Origin: DATLYB01 sp964502525
GTDB taxonomy: Bacteria; Bacteroidota; Bacteroidia; Chitinophagales; CAIOSU01
Assembly (NCBI GenBank): GCA_964502525.1
Contig: CAZCXH010000001.1
Location: forward strand, 57,055-121,054
Direction of reading: 5' to 3'
DNA: 64,000 bases
The notes under the pieces were generated by a model that saw nothing but the letters and a program-made list of their open reading frames with translations, did not search any database and was not told the DNA's origin. Below are positions 1 to 8,293 of the stretch, one piece after another (positions within the stretch are counted from its first letter, which is position 1; each line of letters starts with the position of its first letter). The translations under genes were made by a program, and so were the position numbers.

Positions 1-809
1 AGAAAAGTAAATATTTTGATATACTTTTCGGCTTCTTCATCTGAAACATTCAGCCAGAACTGGTAGAATTTGTAGGACGATGTCATCTCCGCATCAAGGT
101 AAATATTCCCCTCTTCGGTTTTTCCGAATTTTCCGCCATCCGGTTTGGTAATCAGCGGGCTGGTGACGGCATAGGACTCACCTCCGCCCATTCTCCGGAT
201 GAGTTCTACCCCGGCAGTGATGTTGCCCCACTGGTCGCTGCCGCCCATCTGCACGGTGACGCCATGATGTTTGTTCATCCAGTAAAAATCATACGCCTGA
301 ATCAGTTGGTAAGAAAACTCGGTGTAGGATATTCCTGTCTCCATGCGTGACTTCACCGAATCCTTGGCAATCATATAATTAACAGTCAGATGTTTTCCAG
401 CGTCACGCAGGAAGTCCAGCAACGTCATTTCCTTAAACCAATCGTAATTGTCAAGCATCAGCGGAGCTTTGGAGCTTTTTCCGAAATCAAAATATTTTGA
501 AAGTTGCGTTTTCACGCGTTCTTTATTGTGCAGCAGTTGTTCCTTGGAGAGAAGGTTGCGTTCCGCTGATTTTCCGGACGGGTCGCCAATCATCCCCGTG
601 GCGCCACCGAGCAATGCAACGGGACGGTGGCCGCAGCTTTGAAAAAAACGCAGTATCATAATCTGCACAAGATTGCCGATGCCGAGCGATGAGCTGGTGG
701 GGTCAAAGCCGATGTAACCGGATGCCGCATGATTTTGCAGGAATTTGTCCGTTCCGGGAATCATGTCGAAAAACAATCCGCGCCACTTGAGTTCAGCTAT
801 AAAATCCAT
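1..809 (-). CDS. tyrS: Tyrosyl-tRNA synthetase, C-terminal end beyond the window
   Basis: Charges tRNA-Tyr with tyrosine in the cytoplasm. About 269 residues are visible from an ATG at 809; the rest lies left of base 1. Family signatures read directly from the sequence: [13 protein letters not shown] near residue 35 (the HIGH-motif position), [20 protein letters not shown], the tyrosine pocket segment [11 protein letters not shown], and KFGKTE, the KMSKS-equivalent loop. The HIGH motif is altered to GIGN, lacking both canonical histidines; Asn at the last position is common in the family, Gly at the first is less usual. The gene is transcribed toward the left edge, and nothing in view suggests an operon. 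Confidence 0.96.
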   Translation of the reverse strand, partial: MDFIAELKWRGLFFDMIPGTDKFLQNHAASGYIGFDPTSSSLGIGNLVQIMILRFFQSCGHRPVALLGGATGMIGDPSGKSAERNLLSKEQLLHNKERVKTQLSKYFDFGKSSKAPLMLDNYDWFKEMTLLDFLRDAGKHLTVNYMIAKDSVKSRMETGISYTEFSYQLIQAYDFYWMNKHHGVTVQMGGSDQWGNITAGVELIRRMGGGESYAVTSPLITKPDGGKFGKTEEGNIYLDAEMTSSYKFYQFWLNVSDEEAEKYIKIFTF

Positions 810-1167
810 ATTAGGTTTTGCGCAAAGATAAATGATTGGATTAAGCGCCTTTCCCGGAATCGGCTGATGCAAGCGGTTTAAATTTATATCTAGGGTTCAT
901 TGCAAAAATCCGTACCTGAAACATTGAAGCATCAATACCCTTTCAGTTTATCACCCTATCATCTTTCATTCAACCTTAGCAACTGCGCCCTCCCGACCCG
1001 ACCCAACCCGACCTTATTCACCATATGAAGGCTGCCATAGCTTTTGGCAAGGTAAATAGAATAATTGGCGAAATTTATTGCCCACCTTGACTGAAAAGTG
1101 TGACAACGCAATCCTCTCTTGCCGGAACCTGTCAGGTTTATAGGTTTTTTGCAACTTTAGCCTCAAC
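810..1167. other. Intergenic region between divergent tyrS and glycosyltransferase
   Basis: No convincing gene. It holds a run of CCCGA-like pentamers near 990-1013 and, close to the right end, the palindrome described at 1125-1139. Promoters for both divergent genes should lie here, but I see no clear TTG/TAnnTTTG pair. Confidence 0.5.
1125..1139. repeat. AACCTGTCAGGTT palindrome, copy 1
   Basis: A perfect short inverted repeat, GAACCTGTCAGGTTT, 29 bases before the TTG start of the glycosyltransferase. The same palindrome occurs at 40674-40688 and 49929-49941, each time 24-33 bases upstream of a start codon. Confidence 0.7.
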
Positions 1168-2193
1168 TTGTCCATACCCAAAGTAACCCTCCTGATGCCC
1201 GTCTATAACGCGGGGAAATACCTCGCGGAAGCGATGGACAGCGTTCTGAATCAAACTTTCCGCGATTTCGAACTGCTCATTATCAATGACGGCTCCACCG
1301 ATAACAGCGTTCAGATAATAAAATCTTATCGTGATGATAGGATAAGGTTGGTCGAAAATGAAAGCAACATCCGGCTTATTGCAACTCTGAACAAGGGCAT
1401 TGAACTTGCCAAAGGCGAATACATTGCACGATTGGATGCTGATGACGTGTGCCTGCCGCAGCGATTGGAAAAGCAAGTGGCGTTTATGGATGCGCACCCT
1501 GAGGTTGGGTTGTGCGGCAGCTATTTAAGGACGCTCGGTTTGAAAAAAGATTATGAGGTTCATTTTGAAACTGAACACGACAAGATAAAATTCAAACTGT
1601 TTTTCGACACGCATTTCCCCCACCCTGCAGCGATGTTGCGCAAATCGGTGTTGCTGCGCCACAACCTCCGGTTTGAAAAGGAATACATCCATGCCGAGGA
1701 TTTCGAAATGTGGAACAGGATGGCGGAAGCATGCCGGCTCGCCATCGTCCCGGAAGTGCTGGTACTGAAGCGCTCGCATGATGAGCAGATATCCGCCATG
1801 CACTCAGGAACACAGGAAAAGATTTCCAGAAAAATCCGGAAAGAACTGATTGAAAAACTCGGAGTTAGTCCCTCAAATGAAGAGATGGACGTCTATGAGG
1901 ATTTCCTTAAAAATAAGCTGCCGGCAGAAAAACACGCGCTCGAGTTGCTGCTCGATTGCTTTGAGAAACTCGTTGCCGGAAATAATGCAAGGAAGATTTA
2001 CAACGCAGGACTGTTCAACCGTTTTTTCGCGGAAAAATACTGGCAGCTTTGCACGCGTTCAACACACCTGGGGCCTTTCATTTACAGAAAATACAGGAAT
2101 TCAATATTTTATAAAAACAGCATCTACCCGGGCAAGGGGCAATTCAGGTTTCTTCTTAAATCGCTGATGCGCTACAGATACGCTACTGCTTGA
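1168..2193 (+). CDS. Family 2 glycosyltransferase
   Basis: Predicted inverting GT-A glycosyltransferase that transfers a sugar from a nucleotide donor to a surface polysaccharide. The N-terminal Rossmann-like domain shows LLMPVYNAGKYLAEAMDSVL, INDGSTDNS and the metal-binding ARLDADDV motif; EDFEMW near residue 178 fits the acceptor-side acidic motif. There is no membrane segment, so a soluble or peripheral enzyme is expected. The start is TTG at 1168: an in-frame stop lies at 1141 and the first ATG (1195) falls inside the first beta strand. The 3' end overlaps the convergent thioredoxin gene by 11 bases. Acceptor unknown. Confidence 0.88.
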   Translation: MSIPKVTLLMPVYNAGKYLAEAMDSVLNQTFRDFELLIINDGSTDNSVQIIKSYRDDRIRLVENESNIRLIATLNKGIELAKGEYIARLDADDVCLPQRLEKQVAFMDAHPEVGLCGSYLRTLGLKKDYEVHFETEHDKIKFKLFFDTHFPHPAAMLRKSVLLRHNLRFEKEYIHAEDFEMWNRMAEACRLAIVPEVLVLKRSHDEQISAMHSGTQEKISRKIRKELIEKLGVSPSNEEMDVYEDFLKNKLPAEKHALELLLDCFEKLVAGNNARKIYNAGLFNRFFAEKYWQLCTRSTHLGPFIYRKYRNSIFYKNSIYPGKGQFRFLLKSLMRYRYATA

Positions 2194-3667
2194 TGAGCCT
2201 CACAATGTCGTTCACTATCTCCTGCCCGGAGCTGGGTCGCTTTGCGTTCGGGTCGGCAACGGTGCCGTCTTTGCCGATCAGCATGTAGCGGGGAATGGAA
2301 GAAATACCATAGTGCGACACCACGGTCGAACTCCATCCGCCCGGTGACCATGTGTTGAACCCCTCAATGCCATTTTTCTCAATGGCTTTCTTCCACGCCT
2401 CCTCGTTGCTGTCAATTGATATATATAGAAACACCACTTGCTTCAAATGTTCAGCGCTGAGCATTTTGTGCAACTCCTTGGCGTAAGGAAACTGCTGGCG
2501 GCATGGTCCGCACCAGCTTGCCCAGAAGTCAACATAAAGCACTTTTCCCTTAAAATCTTCAAGGTAAACATTGTTGCCCTTCAGGTCGATCAGCGTGAAC
2601 GGTTGGTTCTTTTTCGCGCCATCACCCGACTTTGATTTCTTGTTCTTTGTTTCGGGCACTACTTCCGGTTTTTTCTTCTCCACTTTGGCGATGATTTCCG
2701 CCTCGCATTTCAGGGAAACGGGCTTTGAATAGTTGCCGCTGACATCCGACTGCGTCAATGCTTTGTTCAGCTTCTGAACGGTTTCTGGAGACGCCTTGTC
2801 GCAATAGTCAAACAGCTCATTGGAAAGCCAGAAGCTGAAAGGCTCGCCCGTCAGGTAGCGAAGCGCATAGTTATATTCGCGCTCCATCATGTCGGCATAA
2901 TCGATGAATTTCACAAAGCTGTTCAGTGACGCAGTTTCATACCTTATGTAGTCTCTCAGGAAATTCCTGTAAGCAGGGCTGTTCATGTCGCGCTCGTCCA
3001 TCAACTGAAGGTTTTTCATCTCTGTGAGCATGATATCCGGCAGGCGCGTGGCGGTAAGCCCGGTAGGGTCTCCGCTTTTCTCCAGCGAGTATTGCAGCAA
3101 CTGCGAGAAGTAATGATATGAAATTTGATTATTTAAGAAATCGCTGCAAGCCTGCGGCACATCCTTCCTGTCGGGATACTCCTTCACGAAGCGCATCTGC
3201 TTCATCCGCTGGTCAAATATTGAGGACTCGAACATATCCACCGAGATGGCAGAGGTTACGGCTGCGCTGACCTTTGAATGATCGAAATCTTCGGAAAATT
3301 TTTTGTAGAACTCATACAACATCCTGTTTCCGGCAGCCGCCTTGCCGTAAAATTCGGGTATGGGCGGGTTTGCAGAGGCATCCATGTTTAATGCAAGGTC
3401 ATCGCCCGGCTCAAGAAATAATCGCAGCGCCCCGCTGTCAATGGTTGCAGTGACCAGCGTTCCCCTTTCCAAATCCGGCTTGAACTCAAAGTTTTGATTA
3501 AGAGGAAAGGTCTGCGTATCAGGGCTCTGGACAGGGTAGGGCTTGTCAACCTGAAACGCCATGCTCTTGTCGGAAACGCCTGTCACTTTAACGCTGATAG
3601 TTGCCGGCTGTCCTGCGTAGGACAGCAATGGAAAAATGGGCGCCATTGACAGAAATCGCATCAGCAT
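2183..3667 (-). CDS. TlpA-like thioredoxin-domain protein, exported
   Basis: Predicted periplasmic thiol-disulfide oxidoreductase. From the ATG at 3667 it has a signal-peptide-like start (MLMRFLSMAPIFPLLSYAG), then a roughly 300-residue N-terminal region of the kind found in Bacteroidota TlpA proteins, a Lys/Glu-rich linker, and a C-terminal thioredoxin fold with the redox motif WASWCGPCRQ. The open frame extends upstream to 3817, but that part has no signal peptide and runs over the small gene at 3774-3962, so I prefer 3667. Likely job: reducing cytochrome c or other periplasmic disulfides. The substrate cannot be read from the sequence. Confidence 0.86.
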   Translation of the reverse strand: MLMRFLSMAPIFPLLSYAGQPATISVKVTGVSDKSMAFQVDKPYPVQSPDTQTFPLNQNFEFKPDLERGTLVTATIDSGALRLFLEPGDDLALNMDASANPPIPEFYGKAAAGNRMLYEFYKKFSEDFDHSKVSAAVTSAISVDMFESSIFDQRMKQMRFVKEYPDRKDVPQACSDFLNNQISYHYFSQLLQYSLEKSGDPTGLTATRLPDIMLTEMKNLQLMDERDMNSPAYRNFLRDYIRYETASLNSFVKFIDYADMMEREYNYALRYLTGEPFSFWLSNELFDYCDKASPETVQKLNKALTQSDVSGNYSKPVSLKCEAEIIAKVEKKKPEVVPETKNKKSKSGDGAKKNQPFTLIDLKGNNVYLEDFKGKVLYVDFWASWCGPCRQQFPYAKELHKMLSAEHLKQVVFLYISIDSNEEAWKKAIEKNGIEGFNTWSPGGWSSTVVSHYGISSIPRYMLIGKDGTVADPNAKRPSSGQEIVNDIVRLIKQ

Positions 3668-3773
3668 TGGGTTTCTGATTGCTAAGGAATCGCCAAAATT
3701 AGGCAAATAGGTTGAAGGATATAACGGGAGGAAACGGGAGGAATGCAGGAAACTTATTTCTGCAGGTGAGTTA

Positions 3774-3962
3774 TCAGGTTGATTTCTTATTGAAAACCGA
3801 AAAATCGAAGCCTTCAATATCCTGGAAGGTAAGACCGAGATCTTTTCTCGTCTGCTCCGGTGAGCGCCCTTTCTTCACTAACTCATAGTATGACCTGATC
3901 GCTTCAAGCTTTTTTAAATACTCCTTATTCTTATCTATTTTGGTGTTTAACGCGGTGCTCAT
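3774..3962 (-). CDS. Small hypothetical protein, 62 residues
   Basis: Unrecognised, highly charged, probably helical protein (KNKEYLKKLEAIRSYYELV followed by KKGRSPEQTRKDLGL). A purine-rich TGAGG sits a few bases before the ATG at 3962, supporting translation. It lies 106 bases upstream of the TlpA-like gene on the same strand and could be co-transcribed. The SPEQTRKDLG stretch resembles a short helix-turn-helix tail, but the evidence is too thin for a function. Confidence 0.5.
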   Translation of the reverse strand: MSTALNTKIDKNKEYLKKLEAIRSYYELVKKGRSPEQTRKDLGLTFQDIEGFDFSVFNKKST

Positions 3963-4290
3963 TGCCTCAGAAAAAAAATTGGTAGCATAAATTTAATGCT
4001 CTGCCTGCTTGCCGCAATTTTTTTTACTCACATTTAATCAACATTTCAACAAAGCATCATGGATGTTGAACTAAATGGGATTCACTTCCCAAACTCAGGC
4101 AGCGCAATAGTTCCACCAAATGCCGTTCCTCCACCGGATTAACCGGTTTTCCCGGGTGTTGGTGAAAATTGCGCTTCAAAGGAAATATAATTATGGCAGA
4201 ATTCCAACACACTTGCGCGCCAGAGTGTGCAAAACATCGCTTGCATATTTGGCTGTTCTCCATTTATTTTTACTCCAAAACGCCCAGGTT
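3963..4290. other. Intergenic region, no clear gene
   Basis: AT-rich spacer between the divergent small genes. Open frames here (4057-4263 minus, the 5' extension from 4120 plus) have no recognisable features. A CATATTTGG near 4240 is one base off the Bacteroidota -7 box and could drive the small gene at 4291. Confidence 0.4.
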
Positions 4291-4446
4291 ATGAAAAACA
4301 TTTCCTTCAAGAAAATTATTTTCTCGCTGTTCAGCATCACTGAAACTACCGACAGGGGAAAGAAATGGAAGCGTATTGCTGCGGAAAAGGATGCCCGCTG
4401 GCTGAAGATCGTAAAGATGTCGGAATACAGGGTGGAGGTTGCGTGA
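4291..4446 (+). CDS. Small basic hypothetical protein, 51 residues
   Basis: The frame begins MKNISFKKIIFSLF and continues with a Lys/Arg-rich body (TDRGKKWKRIAAEKDARWLK). The frame is open upstream to 4120, but an ATG at 4291 gives a more natural start. It faces the convergent glycosyltransferase gene. No family recognised; could be spurious. Confidence 0.35.
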   Translation: MKNISFKKIIFSLFSITETTDRGKKWKRIAAEKDARWLKIVKMSEYRVEVA

Positions 4447-4507
4447 AAGGTTTCCGTAATCTTCGTTTCTTTCCATTTGTTTGTTTACGGGCAGCGCTAA
4501 GGGTAAC

Positions 4508-5458
4508 TTACTCTATCCTCTCCGCCACCTCATAATGGTTCCTGTCAGGCGAGGAACGCGCAACCAGTTCTGCGAGAAATCCCGCAAGGAAAAGCTGAAC
4601 GCCAACGACAACAGCAAGCAGCGCAAGGTAAAACAACGGCTGGTCCACGACATCGCGCACGTGCATGTTATGATATATGTGATATTGCTTCTGCGCGATG
4701 ATCCAGACGGTGATGATGAAACCGATGAAAAAAGAGAGGGTGCCGATGGTGCCGAACAGGTGCATGGGGCGCTTGCCGAAGCGGGTGACAAAAAGTATGG
4801 AGAGCAGGTCGAGAAATCCGTTGATGAAGCGGTCCAATCCGAATTTCGTCTTCCCGTATTTGCGCTCCTGGTGAGTGACGGCTTTTTCCCCGATTTTTTC
4901 GAAGCCCGCTTTCTTCACCATTACAGGGATGAAGCGGTGCATCTCGCCATAGATCTCCACTGATTGCGCTGCTTCCCTGCGGTAGGCTTTCAGCCCGCAA
5001 TTGAAATCATGCAGCCTGATGCCGGTGACGGTCCCCGTCACTCCGTTGAAAAATTTTGACGGAACGGTTTTGCTGATGGGGTCATGCCTTTTTTTCTTCC
5101 ATCCCGAAACGAGATCATAACCTTGCTCCATAATCATTTTATGGAACTCCGGAATTTCTTCCGGGCTGTCCTGCAGGTCGGCATCCATGGTGATGACCAC
5201 GTCTCCCTTCACTGCTTTGAAGCCTTCGTTAAGCGCGGCAGATTTTCCATAATTCCGCCTGAAGCGGATGCCCTTCACGCGCTGGCTTTTTTGCGAAAGT
5301 GCGCTGATGATTTCCCACGAGTTGTCGCGGCTGCCGTCATCCACAAAAATCACCTCATATTTCAAAGAAGTTTTATCAAGCGTTTGCCTGATCCAGTCGA
5401 AAAGCGGGGCAAGCGACTCCTCTTCATTATATAGCGGTATGACAACGGAGATGTCCAT
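4508..5458 (-). CDS. DPM1/GtrB-like polyprenyl-phosphate glycosyltransferase
   Basis: Predicted membrane-bound GT2 enzyme that moves a sugar from a nucleotide donor to a polyprenyl phosphate. Motifs: VVIPLYNEEESLAPL at the N-terminus, FVDDGSRDNSW, and MDADLQDSPEEIP (the DXD/acidic loop of the DPM1/GtrB group). Two hydrophobic segments near residues 230-300 (FGTIGTLSFFIGFIITVWII and LFYLALLAVVVGVQLFLAGF) match the two C-terminal helices of GtrB-like proteins. The start ATG overlaps the stop of the DUF4199 gene by one base (TGATG), implying translational coupling in an operon with DUF4199 and the dihydroorotase-like gene. Confidence 0.9.
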   Translation of the reverse strand: MDISVVIPLYNEEESLAPLFDWIRQTLDKTSLKYEVIFVDDGSRDNSWEIISALSQKSQRVKGIRFRRNYGKSAALNEGFKAVKGDVVITMDADLQDSPEEIPEFHKMIMEQGYDLVSGWKKKRHDPISKTVPSKFFNGVTGTVTGIRLHDFNCGLKAYRREAAQSVEIYGEMHRFIPVMVKKAGFEKIGEKAVTHQERKYGKTKFGLDRFINGFLDLLSILFVTRFGKRPMHLFGTIGTLSFFIGFIITVWIIAQKQYHIYHNMHVRDVVDQPLFYLALLAVVVGVQLFLAGFLAELVARSSPDRNHYEVAERIE

Positions 5459-6012
5459 CAGTTGTTCAATTCAGGCGCTGCGATGTTCCTGCCGATGAGC
5501 CTGGTGATGGCGGCAAAAACCAGCGCGTAAAAAAATCCGATGAAAAGCGTGACGGGATACAGAGCGAAAAATTCCCCTGCGCCAAGATGAAACAGTTTAA
5601 CCCTTTCGGCCGCTGCATCCAGTTGTTCTTTGGTGATTTTTCCCTCTTCAAATGCTTTCACCGCGCTGTCGTGAATGTTCTTTTTGATTTGTTCCGTGAG
5701 CGATGGGTCAATGTAGTTGAACAACAAATAAAAGAAAAAAATTACCATCGCCAGCGCGATAACGGACACCATGAAAACCGACTGAAGCGCATCTTTAAAT
5801 TCAACGCTTCCCCTTCGGCTTTTCCAGAAATAATATGCCGCAACTATTTTGAATATCACCACCGGCACAAATCCGAACAAAACCAGAGGACTGATCAAAT
5901 ATGCCGGGCTGATCGAGTAAAGGGCTATCAGGAAAACGAGGCAGGCGATGCCGGCATAAAGCCCCATGCGCGCGCCCAGGGCAGCGGGTTTCTCAGCCGT
6001 TTGCGCATTCAT
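5458..6012 (-). CDS. DUF4199-family membrane protein
   Basis: A four-helix integral membrane protein of about 184 residues, matching DUF4199 in length and hydrophobic pattern: helices near MGLYAGIACLVFLIALYSIS, LVLFGFVPVVIFKIVAAYYF, VFMVSVIALAMVIFFFYLLF and LFIGFFYALVFAAITRLIG. A polar loop between helices 3 and 4 carries the usual EQIKKN and ITKEQLDAA segments. I use the ATG at 6012 because it sits two bases after the stop of the dihydroorotase-like gene; the upstream extension to 6132 only overlaps that gene. The function of DUF4199 is unknown. Its linkage to a GtrB-like transferase suggests an envelope role, which is inference. Confidence 0.85.
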   Translation of the reverse strand: MNAQTAEKPAALGARMGLYAGIACLVFLIALYSISPAYLISPLVLFGFVPVVIFKIVAAYYFWKSRRGSVEFKDALQSVFMVSVIALAMVIFFFYLLFNYIDPSLTEQIKKNIHDSAVKAFEEGKITKEQLDAAAERVKLFHLGAGEFFALYPVTLFIGFFYALVFAAITRLIGRNIAAPELNN

Positions 6013-6014
6013 GT

Positions 6015-7283
6015 TCAATTGAGATGAATCTGGTTGTTGTTCACCGTTCCGATAACTTTTCCCGTGAAACGCATTCCTATGAATGGCGAATTTTTTGATT
6101 TCGACCGAATGTTCCTTTCTGCGAAAATCCATTCGGCACCGTTGTCAAACAGGGTGAGGCAGGCAGCCGCATCTTTTTCGATGGAAGGAACGGGCAGGTT
6201 CAGGATTTTTCTCGGGGCAACCGCCAGTTTCTCCATGATTTTTTCATCGCCCAGCTTTTTCCCGACAGAGGTGTTCACCACTGCGTAAGCAGTTTCCAGA
6301 CCAAGCATCCCGAACTCAGCGTAATCAAACTCCACCTTCTTGGATTCCACATCCTGTGGAATGTGCATGGATGCGATCGCGTCAATCGTGTCGTCCTGCA
6401 TTGCTTTCAACAGCGCCTTGATTTCATTTTTCGTCTTCAGCGGTGGCAGCACCTTGTAATTGGTGTCGAAACCGGCAACGGCTTCATCTTCAAGCAGCAA
6501 GTTGTAGGGGCTTACCGAGCAGGTAACTTTCAATCCCCTCGCTTTTGCCTTGCGGATTTGCTCCAGCGCGGTTGGCGATGAGACGAAAGCGAAGTGCACC
6601 CGCGAGTTGGTGTATTCAGCGAGATAGAGGTCGCGCATCACTACAAGGTCTTCAGAAATGGCGGGAATGCCCGAAACGCCCATCATCGTGCTGGTGACGC
6701 CTTCGTTCACCAGCCCGCCATTGCGGATGCTGTGCTCATCGGGATGGCTGATGATAAGCCCGTCAAACGGCTTGACATATAATAAGCTGCGCAGCATCAG
6801 CCCCGCGCTGAGCGATGAGTTGATGCCGTCAGAAAAGGCGGCAGCTCCTGCCTTGTGCATGTCGTAAATCTCGGTGATGTCGCTTCCTTCGCAGTTGCGG
6901 CTCACGGCACCGATGGGCTTCACGTCAACAATTGCGTTTCTCGACTTGTTGACGACATATTCAATTTCCGATTTGGAATGAAGCGCGGGCTTGGTATTGG
7001 GCATCACGCAAACAGCGGTGAAGCCGCCCGCTGCCGCTGCCTTGATTCCGCTTGAAATATCTTCCTTGTGCTCATAGCCGGGATCGGCAAAGTAGGAAAA
7101 CAAATCCACCCAGCCGGGAGAGACGCAGAGGTTGGTTGCCGCTGCTTCTTTATATCCATTGTCGTTTTTGAGCTTTGCTCCGATTTGAGTGATGATGCCG
7201 CGCTCAATTACAATATCACGGATTTGTAAATGATGTTTTGAACTGGGATCAATGATTCGGGCAGACCGGATGAAAAGATTCAT
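6015..7283 (-). CDS. Dihydroorotase-like protein lacking metal ligands (pseudo-dihydroorotase)
   Basis: Amidohydrolase-fold protein of 422 residues, aligned by eye with class I dihydroorotases through GWVDL, CVMPNTKP, the strand ending HPDEHS, and FGMLGLETA. The catalytic metal site is missing. The HxH of the DLHVHLREPG motif is F62-S-Y64 (DLFSYFADPG), the substrate-binding Arg is Ala66, the second-metal His is F233 (HFAFVSS), and the Asp of the TDHAPH motif is Met306 (ASMHIPQ). His180 alone seems retained. Non-catalytic PyrC homologues that support aspartate transcarbamoylase are known in bacteria, so a structural or regulatory role in pyrimidine synthesis is a reasonable inference. It heads the DUF4199/glycosyltransferase operon. 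Confidence 0.87.
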   Translation of the reverse strand: MNLFIRSARIIDPSSKHHLQIRDIVIERGIITQIGAKLKNDNGYKEAAATNLCVSPGWVDLFSYFADPGYEHKEDISSGIKAAAAGGFTAVCVMPNTKPALHSKSEIEYVVNKSRNAIVDVKPIGAVSRNCEGSDITEIYDMHKAGAAAFSDGINSSLSAGLMLRSLLYVKPFDGLIISHPDEHSIRNGGLVNEGVTSTMMGVSGIPAISEDLVVMRDLYLAEYTNSRVHFAFVSSPTALEQIRKAKARGLKVTCSVSPYNLLLEDEAVAGFDTNYKVLPPLKTKNEIKALLKAMQDDTIDAIASMHIPQDVESKKVEFDYAEFGMLGLETAYAVVNTSVGKKLGDEKIMEKLAVAPRKILNLPVPSIEKDAAACLTLFDNGAEWIFAERNIRSKSKNSPFIGMRFTGKVIGTVNNNQIHLN

Positions 7284-7456
7284 TCAGGGATTCGTTAGCA
7301 GACGCCTGACACGTTAAAAGCGTCTGACACCTTTCAGCGCGGGGATAAAAATACGCAAAGTTTTCAGAGGGTACTCATTGGTGATCGCGGGGTTACCATT
7401 AGTAGTAGATAGTACAGCACATTCCTCAGATTGCAAACCTGTTTGAAAAGAACAAA

Positions 7457-7672
7457 GTGAAGCATGCTTACGCTTTTGGCTCGGTCTGCACTCCCGGGTT
7501 TGGAAAAGAAAGCGATATGGACCTGCTGATTTCATTTCAGGAAGGGCTTGACCCGCTGCAACGCGGTGAGAACTGGAGGAACCTGTTTTATGAACTCAGA
7601 AAATTGCTGATCCGGAAGGTGGACCTGCTGGTGGAAACCGATTTGCAGAATCCATACCTGATGGAAGAATGA
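7457..7672 (+). CDS. Minimal nucleotidyltransferase domain protein (MNT/MntA-like), possibly N-truncated
   Basis: The 71-residue frame contains the nucleotidyltransferase signature: AFGSVCTPGFGKESDMDLLI provides GS plus DxD, and RKVDLLVETDLQNPYL matches the C-terminal strand and tail of MNT proteins. Such proteins act as AMPylating antitoxins when paired with HEPN toxins. The GTG at 7457 is the first conventional start, but the same frame is open back to 7409 and reads like the missing first helix (PQIANLFEKNKVKHAY) without an ATG, so the true start is either non-standard or lost. Its stop overlaps the next ATG (ATGA), so the two genes form a coupled pair. Confidence 0.6.
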   Translation: MKHAYAFGSVCTPGFGKESDMDLLISFQEGLDPLQRGENWRNLFYELRKLLIRKVDLLVETDLQNPYLMEE

Positions 7673-7987
7673 GCTATGAGGTTGTATTTGTCGCGGCAGC
7701 TCATGAAGATTTGCAACTTGCTTTTGAATGGTATGAAAACCAACGGACAGGTTTGGGCTGGAAGTTCCGGTACGAAGTTGCCGCTTGCGTTGAAATAATA
7801 ACCAATGACCTCGTGAGCTACCAAGGTTTTCACGGGAGAAACGAGAAAGGTTCCATTATCCAGATTCCCCTTCATCATCTACTTTATCTACTTTATTAAG
7901 GATGAAATAAAAAAACTGGTGGTAGTTGGCGCGGTTCTGCATGAGCGAATAAATCCGGAGGAAATCAAAAAGCGGCTTTCATCATAA
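7669..7987 (+). pseudogene. RelE/ParE-superfamily toxin gene, frameshifted
   Basis: The first frame (from ATG 7669) reads MSYEVVFVAAAHEDLQLAF then EWYENQRTGLGWKF, the classic start of a RelE/ParE-like ribonuclease or gyrase toxin. Around 7825-7830 similarity jumps to the +1 frame, which continues VFTGETRKVPLSRFPFIIYF and then VVVGAVLHERINPEEIKKRL to a stop at 7985-7987. A single-base insertion explains both halves. It is either a real inactivating mutation or an assembly error. The gene overlaps the nucleotidyltransferase by four bases. A 9-base direct repeat (TCTACTTTA twice) lies near 7876-7895. Confidence 0.72.
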
Positions 7988-8293
7988 TTTCCCTATTATT
8001 CAGTTTCACTGAAACCTGTCTTGAATTGGATGAAGTAAACTGAGAAATGAGCAGGCATGTGAACAAACTTTCCTGCGATAACTTATGGAAGATTCAAACG
8101 CTGAAATAATCAAGGAATACGAACTGAGCGGGATCATCTATTCCTTTTAAAGCAGGCACCGGTGAATCACTTGATAATCCCCTGGTGTTTGACTCTGCCA
8201 AATCAGAGTCCGTTCTTCACACTCGCTTCTCCGGATTGCAAAATCCGGATTAAATTCATTCTTTGTAACTTACCTAAACCTAAATGACAAAGC
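7988..8293. other. Intergenic region with two perfect hairpins
   Basis: No gene is supported. Two small perfect inverted repeats stand close together: GACTCTG/CAGAGTC at 8191-8210 and TCCGGATT/AATCCGGA at 8230-8249. The second lies about 45 bases before the ATG at 8294. Neither is followed by a T-run, so they are more likely regulatory or repeat-derived than terminators. Confidence 0.5.

Noticed and set aside
3668..3817. N-terminal extension of the TlpA-like protein
   Set aside because: No signal peptide in the extension, and it overlaps the small gene at 3774; the ATG at 3667 starts a good signal peptide.
4120..4290. 57-codon 5' extension of the small basic gene
   Set aside because: Composition is unlike protein and an ATG at 4291 gives the better start.
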